Source: a bacterium
GTDB lineage: Bacteria; Bacillota; Clostridia; Oscillospirales; Oscillospiraceae
Length of the DNA: 12,321 nt
Reading direction: 5' to 3'
Assembly (NCBI GenBank): GCA_019424865.1
Contig: JAHYYS010000072.1
Location: 1 to 12,321, forward strand
In this document: positions 6,880 through 12,321 of the stretch, one piece after another
Position numbering within the stretch: position 1 is the stretch's first letter
How the letters are laid out: each line of letters begins with the position of its first letter
Made by a program: the position numbers and the translations under genes
The notes under the pieces: model-generated
The model's database searches: none
What the model was told of the DNA's origin: nothing
The model's input: the letters and a program-made list of their open reading frames with translations, nothing else

Positions 6880-6913
6880 ACAGCCCATGCCGTCCGGCAT
6901 GGGCTGTACTTTT
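6880..6913 (+). terminator. Hairpin between importer operon and peptidase gene
   Basis: ACAGCCCATGCC (6880-6891) pairs perfectly with GGCATGGGCTGT (6896-6907) around a GTCC loop, followed by ACTTTT. It ends the importer operon at least partly. The peptidase ribosome site (6917-6923) follows within four bases. Read-through is probably needed to express that gene, because no separate promoter is evident in the short gap. Confidence 0.7.
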
Positions 6914-6930
6914 ATGAAGGAGGTTATTTT

Positions 6931-8379
6931 ATGTCAGTTTTGTCCGCTTTGAAACCGGCTGATGTATTTGACTATTTTGAAAAGCTGTGCGCTGTCCCCC
7001 ACGGCAGCGGGAACACCAGGATCATCAGCGATCTGTGCGCCGGATTTGCCCGGGAGCTGGGGCTGAAATACCGGCAGGACGAGGCCAATAACCTGGTCAT
7101 CTGGAAGGAGGCCTCCCCCGGCTACGAGGGGGCGGAGCCCATCATTCTCCAGGGCCACATGGACATGGTGTGCGCCAAGACGGAGGACTGCACCAAGGAT
7201 ATGGCGGCGGAGGGTCTGGATCTGGTGACCGACGGCCAGTGGGTCTGGGCCAAGGACACCACCCTGGGGGGAGACAACTGCATCGCCGTGGCCATGATCC
7301 TGGCGATTCTGGCCGACCAGACCCTGCCCCACCCCCCCATTGAGGCGGTGTTTACCACTGATGAGGAGACGGGCATGGGCGGGGCCTTTGCCCTGGACTG
7401 CTCTGACCTGAAGGGGAAGAAGCTGCTGAACCTGGACTCGGAGGAGGAGGGCGTGTTTACCGTCTCCTGCGCCGGCGGCATCCGTCTGGACTGCCTGCTC
7501 CCCGGGACGGCGGAGGACGCCGCAGGCCTGGAGGGCTATGCCGTGACACTGGACGGTCTGCAGGGCGGTCACTCCGGCGGCGACATTGACAAGGGCCGGG
7601 GCTCGGCCAACCAGCTGATGGGCCGTGTGCTCTATTCCGCCATGGAGCAGGTGCCCGGCCTGCGGCTGGCGGACATCCGGGGCGGCCGCTTTGACAACGT
7701 GATCTGCTCCCGGAACTGTGCCCTGGTGGCGGTGCCCCGGGACAAGACCGCTGATTTTGAGGCGTTTATCCGCTCCTTCGACGGGGTGCTGAAAAAGGAA
7801 TATGCGTCCAGCGACGCCGGGGTTGTCCTGACCTGTGAAAAAGCGGAGGTCAGGGAGGCCATGAGCGCCCAGGTCACCAGCCACATGCTCCATACCCTGC
7901 TGGCCCTGCCCCAGGGGGTTCAGGCCATGAGCATGGATTTCCCCGGCCTGGTCCAGACCTCCCTGAACCTGGGCGTCATGGGGATGGAGGCGGACGGCCT
8001 GCACGCGACGTTCTCGATCCGCTCCTGCATCGACTCTCAGAAGGCGATGATGATCCAGCGGGTGCGCTCCATTGTGGAGTACGCAGGCGGCACGGTGTCA
8101 GAGCGGAACAACTATCCCGGCTGGCAGTTTGTGAAGGAGTCCGCCTTCCGGGATATGGTGCTGGAGGCCTATCGGGATATCAGCGGGAAGGAGCCCGTGG
8201 TCGAGGCCACCCACGGCGGCCTGGAGTGCGGTCTGTTTGTTGAGAAGATCCCGGGACTGGACGTCCTGTCCATGGGGCCGGAGCTCCATGATGTCCACTC
8301 CGTCCGGGAGCGGCTCAGCGTTCCCTCCACCGAGCGGGTCTACCGGCTGGTGTGTGAGATTCTCAAGCGGAGCAAATAA
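6931..8379 (+). CDS. pepD: Cytosolic non-specific dipeptidase, PepD-type (M20 family)
   Basis: This 482-residue cytoplasmic zinc peptidase would cleave dipeptides such as Xaa-His. The length and N-terminus (SALKP, then FDYFEKLCAVPH) match PepD. Visible metal-site residues are His76 and Asp78 in LQGHMDMV, Asp115 in TTLGGDN, the catalytic pair Glu145/Glu146 in TDEETGMGGAF, Asp169 in LNLDSEEEG and His428 in EATHGGLECG. GGHSGGDI (212-219) marks the lid domain. ATG 6931 has AAGGAGG seven bases before it. A TTG start 60 bases earlier would place the N-terminus in the hairpin. The gene sits behind a hairpin and ahead of a strong terminator, so it is expressed by read-through or alone. Nothing ties its substrate to the importer; it may be a housekeeping gene in a shared position. 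Confidence 0.92.
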   Translation: MSVLSALKPADVFDYFEKLCAVPHGSGNTRIISDLCAGFARELGLKYRQDEANNLVIWKEASPGYEGAEPIILQGHMDMVCAKTEDCTKDMAAEGLDLVTDGQWVWAKDTTLGGDNCIAVAMILAILADQTLPHPPIEAVFTTDEETGMGGAFALDCSDLKGKKLLNLDSEEEGVFTVSCAGGIRLDCLLPGTAEDAAGLEGYAVTLDGLQGGHSGGDIDKGRGSANQLMGRVLYSAMEQVPGLRLADIRGGRFDNVICSRNCALVAVPRDKTADFEAFIRSFDGVLKKEYASSDAGVVLTCEKAEVREAMSAQVTSHMLHTLLALPQGVQAMSMDFPGLVQTSLNLGVMGMEADGLHATFSIRSCIDSQKAMMIQRVRSIVEYAGGTVSERNNYPGWQFVKESAFRDMVLEAYRDISGKEPVVEATHGGLECGLFVEKIPGLDVLSMGPELHDVHSVRERLSVPSTERVYRLVCEILKRSK

Positions 8380-8389
8380 AAAAAGCGAT

Positions 8390-8429
8390 GCCCCGCCCGG
8401 GTCAAACAGAGGTTTGGCCCGGGCGGGGC
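8390..8429. terminator. Strong hairpin terminator after pepD
   Basis: CCCCGCCCGGGTCAAAC (8391-8407) pairs with GTTTGGCCCGGGCGGGG (8412-8428) with one G-U pair and an AGAG loop. The G8390-C8429 pair extends the stem to 18 bp. The downstream T-run is poor (CCTTTGC). An A-run before the stem (8378-8384) gives a good U-run on the minus strand. It insulates pepD from the regulator gene in both directions. Confidence 0.8.
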
Positions 8430-8495
8430 CTTTGCAATGGGGAAGCGGCGCCGTTCGGCATTGCCCGGGAGGGGGTATTCTGCCCTTTTTCCCGC

Positions 8496-8537
8496 TTGAC
8501 GTTGCAGCCCGCTGTGCTTTATGCTATAAGTAACATA
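8496..8537 (+). promoter_or_regulatory. Promoter of the SorC-family regulator, with overlapping GTAACA box
   Basis: Two overlapping readings exist: TTGACG (8496-8501) with TATGCT (8520-8525) at 18-base spacing, or an extended -10 TGCTATAAG (8522-8530) with the weak -35 TTGCAG (8502-8507) at 17-base spacing. AAGTAACATA (8528-8537) overlaps or directly follows the -10. The identical decamer recurs at 9498-9507, just past the end of the regulator gene. That placement would suit autorepression. I cannot tell which -10 is used. Confidence 0.5.
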
Positions 8538-8566
8538 GAAACAATCCGGATGGGGGAGCGTGTGCC

Positions 8567-9496
8567 GTGAACATGGGCGTGGAAAAACAAAAGCGGTTGG
8601 CTTATGTGGCCCGGCGATATTATCTGGAGGGCAGAAAGCAAAGCGAGATCGCCCGGGACCTGGGGATCTCCAGACCCATGGTCAGCCGTCTGCTGACGGA
8701 GGCCCGGGAGCTGGGCGTGGTGGAGATCAAGATCCACGAGCCGGAGGACGGCGCGGACAGCCTGCTGGAGCGGCTGCGGCTCTCCCACTGCGTGAAGGGG
8801 GGAATCCTGGTGGAGGACGGCGAGACCGGCGACGCAACCAACCGGCTGCTCTCTCAGGGGGCGGTGGAGCTGCTGCGGCAGCTGGGAGCCCGCCGCCTGG
8901 GGGTGGGCTGGGGGTATCTGATTGGCCAGCTGGTGAGCTGGCTGGAGGAAAATCCCCAGCTGGACAGCGCGGTCACCGACATCTGCCCCCTGGTCGGCAA
9001 CGCCAGCATCCCCGCCCGCAATTACCAGTCCAACGAGAATGTCCGGCTGATGGCCCAGCAGCTGGGGGCGGTGCCCCACTTCCTCTATCTCCCGGCCCTG
9101 CCGGAGAGCCTGGAGGAGAAGCAGCTGCTGTGCTCCACAGAAATCTATCGCCAGATCTGCCGGCAGTGGGAGCAGATGGACACCGCGCTGGTCAATATCG
9201 GGGACTATCCCTCCAGCCCCGACTTTGCCTCCCTGGTGCGGTATGGCGACCTGCTCCAGCGCCAGCACGCCTGCGGGCGCATGCTGATTTACTACTTCAA
9301 TGAGGCGGGGACCATCATCCAGTCGGAGCAGGACTTTGCCATTCAGATTCCCATCCAGACCCTGCGCCGCTGCCCCAACCTGATCGGGGTCTGCTCCGCC
9401 AACACCAGCGCGAAGGCGCTGGGGGGCGCGCTGAAGTCCGGCTTTTTCACCCACATTGTGGCCCGCTCCCGGCTGGTGGAGGAGCTGCTGAACTGA
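8567..9496 (+). CDS. SorC-family transcriptional regulator (LsrR/DeoR-of-Bacillus type)
   Basis: This 309-residue cytoplasmic regulator would bind DNA and respond to a phosphorylated sugar-like effector. Residues 11-52 form the family N-terminus. The helix-turn-helix lies at about 25-45 (KQSEIARDLGISRPMVSRLL), followed by EARELGVVEIKI, the usual junction to the effector domain. The C-terminal domain (about 60-309) has a SorC-like fold pattern with LGVGWGYLIGQLV, an ICPLVGNA stretch and a weak final GGALKSGFFTHIV. The start is GTG 8567 with GGGGGAG eight bases upstream; ATG 8573 is possible but too far from that site. It lies between the importer block and the kinase operon, with its own promoter and terminator. 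By position it probably controls the kinase operon. LsrR, a member of this family, binds phospho-AI-2. Confidence 0.88.
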   Translation: MNMGVEKQKRLAYVARRYYLEGRKQSEIARDLGISRPMVSRLLTEARELGVVEIKIHEPEDGADSLLERLRLSHCVKGGILVEDGETGDATNRLLSQGAVELLRQLGARRLGVGWGYLIGQLVSWLEENPQLDSAVTDICPLVGNASIPARNYQSNENVRLMAQQLGAVPHFLYLPALPESLEEKQLLCSTEIYRQICRQWEQMDTALVNIGDYPSSPDFASLVRYGDLLQRQHACGRMLIYYFNEAGTIIQSEQDFAIQIPIQTLRRCPNLIGVCSANTSAKALGGALKSGFFTHIVARSRLVEELLN

Positions 9497-9510
9497 AAAG
9501 TAACATATGT

Positions 9511-9555
9511 AACTTCTCGGGTCTGCTGTACAGCGCCGAGAAGTTTTGTTTTGCG
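9511..9555 (+). terminator. Intrinsic terminator of the regulator gene
   Basis: AACTTCTCGG (9511-9520) pairs perfectly with CCGAGAAGTT (9536-9545). The 15-base loop contains the self-complementary GCTGTACAGC. The stem is followed by TTGTTTTGCGCTTTTT. It separates the regulator transcript from the kinase operon. One GTAAC box overlaps its 5' arm. Confidence 0.82.
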
Positions 9556-9614
9556 CTTTTTCACAAATAGAAACGGATTATTATAGCGATTGTGTGGAAA
9601 ATATGGTTCCAATA

Positions 9615-9643
9615 TTGACTTTCGTAACAAAATGTAGTAGAGT
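9615..9643 (+). promoter_or_regulatory. Promoter of the kinase/thiolase operon
   Basis: TTGACT (9615-9620) and TAGAGT (9638-9643) are separated by the ideal 17 bases, in an AT-rich stretch that stands out from the GC-rich genes. Transcription would start near 9650, about 42 bases before the first start codon. A GTAACA box lies in the spacer and another just downstream of the start. A cre-like sequence, ATAGAAACGGATTATTA (9567-9583), lies about 30 bases upstream. Confidence 0.65.
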
Positions 9644-9691
9644 TTTTGCACAGATGTAACAATCAAGATAGAAAAAAGGAGGTGACAGACC

Positions 9692-10300
9692 ATGACAAAA
9701 CAGGAATTTTCCGCCCGCCTGCAAAACGCCTGTGCCCGTGTGATTTCCGCGGAGCAGGAGCTGACGGAGATTGACTCCAAGTTTGGAGATGCCGACCACG
9801 GACTGACCATGAGCAAAATTGCCAGGGCCATCTCAGAGGCGGTGGAGCAGTCGGAGGGCGGCATCCAGTCCATGCTGGACGATGCGGCCACTGCTGTCAT
9901 GTCCCTGAACGGCGGCAGCGCCGTGCCCCTGTGGAACACCTGGCTGGACGGAATGCAGGAGGAGGCACCCGACGGCGAGGAGATTGACGTGGCCGGGATT
10001 CAGGCCATCTTTGCCAAAGCACTGGAGGAGCTGGACGACATGTCCGGCGCCAAGGTGGGGGACAAGACCATGATGGACGCCCTGATCCCCGCCAGCCAGG
10101 CCATTGCGGCCTATGCCGGCAGCGATGAGGACGGCCTCTTTGCCGCCGCGGCCGCGGCCGCCGCACAGGGCGCGGAGAACAGCAAGAACTTCGTGTCCAA
10201 GTTCGGCCGGGCCAAGAGCTATGGCACCCAGACCATCGGAACCCCGGACGCCGGCGCCATGTCCATGTCCTATTTCTTCCAGGGCCTGGCTCAGGCCTGA
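9692..10300 (+). CDS. dhaL: DhaL-type nucleotide-binding subunit of a dihydroxyacetone-kinase-like enzyme
   Basis: This 202-residue cytoplasmic protein is the family subunit that holds the nucleotide and Mg ions and phosphorylates the ketose held on DhaK. The hallmark GDADHG is at 32-37, with Asp28, Asp33 and Asp35 in the metal-binding positions. GDKTMMDA (123-130) and the C-terminal KFGRAKSYG, then TIGTPDAGA, match the family. The usual GGASGPL-type loop is altered to GGSAVPLW (74-81), so it is a divergent clade. An alanine run (151-158) lies in a helix. ATG 9692 follows AAAAAGGAGGTGAC. It is the first gene of the operon, 34 bases before dhaK. No DhaM is in the window, so the phosphate donor (ATP or PTS) is undetermined. 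Confidence 0.88.
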   Translation: MTKQEFSARLQNACARVISAEQELTEIDSKFGDADHGLTMSKIARAISEAVEQSEGGIQSMLDDAATAVMSLNGGSAVPLWNTWLDGMQEEAPDGEEIDVAGIQAIFAKALEELDDMSGAKVGDKTMMDALIPASQAIAAYAGSDEDGLFAAAAAAAAQGAENSKNFVSKFGRAKSYGTQTIGTPDAGAMSMSYFFQGLAQA

Positions 10301-10334
10301 ATCCGGTTTGTATTTTAAACGGGAGGGTTTTTCT

Positions 10335-11333
10335 ATGAAAATGAAAAAGTTTATCAACGCCCCTGAGACCATCACCGACGAGGAACTGGTGGGGCTGGGG
10401 CTGGCCTATCCGGACATCCTGGATGTGGACGGCCATCTGGTCATCAGCAAGGATTTGGAGAAGGCCGACCGGGTCACCATCGTCACCTACGGCGGATCCG
10501 GCCACGAGCCCGCCCAGGCGGGCTTTGTGGGCAAGGGCATGCTGGACATCCAGGCGGTGGGCGACATCTTCGCCGCCCCCAACGGCCAGCTGGTCTTTGA
10601 CGCCATGAAGATGGCCGACAAGGGCCACGGCGTGCTGCTGCTGACCCTGAACTATGCCGGCGACCAGCTGGCGGGCAAGCAGGCCATGAAGCTGGCCAAG
10701 AAGGCCGGCCTCAACGTGCGCCAGGTGGTCACCGGCGAGGAGATCCAGTACGACCCCAACGGCGAGGACAACAAGCGCGGCCTGGCCGGTGCGGTGGCCC
10801 TGTACCACGTGGCTGCCGCCGCCGCCCGGGAGGGCAAGAGCCTGGATGAGGTGGCTGAGATTGCCCAGCGCTATGCCGACAACATGGCCTCTCTCACCGT
10901 CAAGTCCACCGACGCCACCCATCCCCAGAACGGCATGTCCTTCGGCGACCTGGGGGAGACGGACCTGATGGAGATCGGCGCCGGCCAGCACGGCGAGGGC
11001 GGTGGCGTCCGGGTGCCCATGATGTCCTCCAAGGACACGGTGGCCCACGTGGCCGAGGCCCTGTGCAAGGCCCTGAACCTGAAGGCCGGAGACAAGACCT
11101 TTGTGATGATCAACGGCTGCGGCGCCACCACCATGATGGAGATGCTGGTGCTGTTCAAGGACACCGTGGAGTTCCTGAAGGCCAAGGGTATCGAGGTCGT
11201 GGCCAGCATGGTGGGCGAGATCCTCACCGTGCAGGAGGCCGGCGGCTTCCAGATGAACATCGCCAAGTGGGACGAGGAGACCCTGCGCCTGTGGAACACC
11301 CCCTGCCACACCCCCGCCTACAGCAAGGAGTAA
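10335..11333 (+). CDS. dhaK: DhaK-type substrate-binding subunit of a ketose kinase
   Basis: At 332 residues it is near but slightly shorter than E. coli DhaK. In this family the ketone substrate is bound covalently to a histidine. Equivalents are visible: His57 in GGSGHEP, Asp110 in LNYAGDQ and the covalent His219 in AGQHGEGG. The usual motif around the last is G.HGEPG, so the Pro is replaced here by Gly. The C-terminus (KWDEETLRLWNTPCHTPAYS) matches DhaK closely. The start is ATG 10335 with GGGAGGG seven bases upstream; a much longer in-frame extension back to 10104 would overlap dhaL and is rejected. It lies between dhaL and the LsrF-like gene, so the phosphoketose product is probably that enzyme's substrate. 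Candidate substrates are DPD (the AI-2 precursor), dihydroxyacetone, erythrulose or apulose. Confidence 0.9.
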   Translation: MKMKKFINAPETITDEELVGLGLAYPDILDVDGHLVISKDLEKADRVTIVTYGGSGHEPAQAGFVGKGMLDIQAVGDIFAAPNGQLVFDAMKMADKGHGVLLLTLNYAGDQLAGKQAMKLAKKAGLNVRQVVTGEEIQYDPNGEDNKRGLAGAVALYHVAAAAAREGKSLDEVAEIAQRYADNMASLTVKSTDATHPQNGMSFGDLGETDLMEIGAGQHGEGGGVRVPMMSSKDTVAHVAEALCKALNLKAGDKTFVMINGCGATTMMEMLVLFKDTVEFLKAKGIEVVASMVGEILTVQEAGGFQMNIAKWDEETLRLWNTPCHTPAYSKE

Positions 11334-11336
11334 GCC

Positions 11337-12221
11337 ATGGCAGATAATATTGGAAACAAGGCGGCCCACGACTACCACCTGGACGTGCCCCAGGCCCAGG
11401 AGGGCTTTTTCGTCAAGGGGGCGGCCCACTGCGACTGGGGCATGAAAAACCGCATGGCCCGCCTGTTCAACCCCAAATCGGGGAATACCGTCATGCTGGC
11501 CTTTGACCACGGCTATATCATGGGCCCCACCGCGGGGCTGGAGCGGATTGATCTGGTCATTCCGCCCCTGATTCCCCACGTCAACGTGCTGATGGGGACC
11601 AGAGGTATCCTGCGCACCTGCATCTCCCCGGCGGCCCAGGTGGCCAAGTGCGTCCGGGTGACCTATGACTCCACCGTCCTCTACGACGACATGTCCAACG
11701 GCGGCGGCTTCGCCTGTGATATGGAGAACGCCGTGCGCATGAATGCGGACTGCGTGGCGGTGCAGACCTTTATCGGCGCCCCCGGCGAGTCCCGCTCTCT
11801 GGAGCTGCTGTGCCGCACCGCCGACGCCGGCGCCCGGTACGGCATCCCCACCCTGGGCGTGGTGGCCGTGGGCAAGGAGATGGAGCGGACGGAGAAGTTC
11901 TTCCTGCTGGCCACCCGGGTGCTGGCGGAGAACGGCGCCAACATCGTCAAGAGCTATTACTGCGACGGCTTCGAGCGGGTGGCCGCCGCCTGCCCGGTGC
12001 CCATCGTCATCGCCGGCGGCAAGAAGCTGCCCGAGCTGGAGGCCCTGGAGATGGCCTACAAGGCCATTGACCAGGGGGCCCACGGCGTGGATATGGGCCG
12101 GAACATTTTCCAGTCCGACTGTCCCGCCGGCATGGCCCAGGCCATCGGCAAGGTGGTCCACGAGGGCTATACCGCCCGGCAGGCCTACGAGGTCTATCAG
12201 GAAGTGAAGAACGCCAAATAA
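11337..12221 (+). CDS. lsrF: LsrF-like 3-hydroxy-5-phosphonooxypentane-2,4-dione thiolase / class I aldolase
   Basis: This 294-residue TIM-barrel enzyme is close to E. coli LsrF throughout: CDWGMKNRMARLFNPKSG, TVMLAFDHGY, GPTAGLERID, LMGTRGILR, PVPIVIAGGKKLPE and GVDMGRNIFQS all align with it. LsrF transfers the acetyl group of phospho-HPD to CoA, giving dihydroxyacetone phosphate and acetyl-CoA. Lys205 in ANIVKSYY is the equivalent of the E. coli catalytic Lys203. A generic DHAP-forming class I aldolase is the main alternative. ATG 11337 is three bases after the dhaK stop, and its ribosome site AAGGAG (11325-11330) lies inside the end of dhaK. This is the strongest single pointer to an AI-2-like pathway, but LsrF relatives can have other substrates. 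Confidence 0.88.
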   Translation: MADNIGNKAAHDYHLDVPQAQEGFFVKGAAHCDWGMKNRMARLFNPKSGNTVMLAFDHGYIMGPTAGLERIDLVIPPLIPHVNVLMGTRGILRTCISPAAQVAKCVRVTYDSTVLYDDMSNGGGFACDMENAVRMNADCVAVQTFIGAPGESRSLELLCRTADAGARYGIPTLGVVAVGKEMERTEKFFLLATRVLAENGANIVKSYYCDGFERVAAACPVPIVIAGGKKLPELEALEMAYKAIDQGAHGVDMGRNIFQSDCPAGMAQAIGKVVHEGYTARQAYEVYQEVKNAK

Positions 12222-12233
12222 GGAGGAGTCGCT

Positions 12234-12321
12234 ATGTCTGCTGAATACATGCACATCGGTATTCCCATCACCAACCGCAAGCCCGGCATGACCTACAACG
12301 AGGGGGCCAAGTTCTGGGTGA
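12234..12321 (+). CDS. Start of a possible VOC/glyoxalase-like protein (cut by window end)
   Basis: ATG 12234 follows AAGGAGGAG and lies 12 bases after the LsrF-like stop, so it belongs to the same operon. Only 29 residues are visible. The opening MHIGIPI followed by a NEGAKFWV stretch looks like a first beta-strand and helix of a vicinal-oxygen-chelate protein (the HIGI pattern, with His as a potential metal ligand). In E. coli the gene after lsrF encodes LsrG, an isomerase of an unrelated fold, so a VOC enzyme could fill that step. The fold call is tentative. Confidence 0.5.
   Translation, partial: MSAEYMHIGIPITNRKPGMTYNEGAKFWV

Larger units (their letters stand above)
9498..9661 (+). promoter_or_regulatory. 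Repeated GTAACA boxes, candidate SorC-regulator operators
   Basis: Exact GTAACA occurs at 9500-9505, 9624-9629 and 9656-9661, with a further GTAAC at 9509-9513. A fifth copy (8530-8535) lies in the regulator's own promoter. The box at 9624 sits inside the kinase promoter spacer, and the one at 9656 lies just after the expected transcription start, both classic repressor positions. All copies have the same orientation. One more GTAACA at 2569-2574, in the ATPase ribosome-site region, may be chance. Confidence 0.45.

Noticed and set aside
6871..6930. TTG-initiated N-terminal extension of pepD
   Set aside because: It would be translated from within the 6880-6907 hairpin. ATG 6931 has AAGGAGG and matches the PepD N-terminus.
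10139..10167. GCC/GCG run that looks like a simple repeat
   Set aside because: It encodes an alanine-rich helix in DhaL in frame, so coding content explains it.
10104..10334. N-terminal extension of dhaK overlapping dhaL
   Set aside because: The extension is an off-frame reading of dhaL, Arg/Pro/Ser-rich and unlike DhaK. ATG 10335 has GGGAGGG and starts at the family N-terminus.
9897..12254. Minus-strand open frame of 785 codons
   Set aside because: It is the antisense shadow of dhaL, dhaK and the LsrF-like gene. The composition is His/Gly/Leu-rich without domain motifs, as expected opposite GC-rich codons, and it has no ribosome site.

Overview
The window looks like chromosomal DNA from a GC-rich gut Clostridia species. 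An Oscillospiraceae-type organism (Oscillibacter/Flavonifractor/Lawsonibacter-like) is my best guess. The basis is strong AAGGAGG ribosome sites, a CCA-encoding tRNA, sigma-A-like promoters, GCC/CTG-rich codon use and intergenic hairpin terminators. The taxon is inferred from general character only. Every intact gene lies on the + strand.

Layout. (1) Positions 1-1180 hold no intact protein gene. They contain the 3' part of tRNA-Cys(GCA) and its terminator, a run of short hairpins, a second terminator, a decayed four-helix-bundle (S23/IVS-type) gene running into GC-rich hairpin DNA, and a degenerate GAGACGC/CAGAGAC repeat. (2) Positions 1184-6859 hold an ABC importer operon: a promoter, a DUF3798-type substrate-binding lipoprotein, a hairpin, a double-domain RbsA/LsrA-type ATPase, two RbsC/LsrC-type permeases and a small membrane-anchored protein. 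The last three junctions are very tight or overlapping. (3) Positions 6880-8429 hold a hairpin, a PepD-type M20 dipeptidase and a strong terminator. (4) Positions 8496-9555 hold a SorC/LsrR-type regulator with its own promoter and terminator. (5) From 9615 to the end is a second catabolic operon: DhaL-type and DhaK-type kinase subunits, an LsrF-type thiolase/class I aldolase, and the start of a further protein that may belong to the VOC superfamily.

Taken together this resembles an lsr (autoinducer-2 uptake and processing) locus with replaced parts. It has an Lsr/Rbs-type importer, a SorC-family regulator and an LsrF homologue. However, the solute-binding protein is DUF3798 rather than LsrB, the kinase is a DhaK/DhaL pair rather than an FGGY-family LsrK, and the LsrG position may hold a VOC-like protein. 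Two readings fit: a non-orthologous AI-2/DPD route, or a pathway for another short or branched ketose such as erythrulose or apulose. The sequence cannot decide between them. A repeated GTAACA motif around the regulator and kinase promoters is a candidate operator and supports regulator-kinase linkage. The importer operon promoter lacks this motif, so its link to the pathway rests on proximity and family resemblance only.
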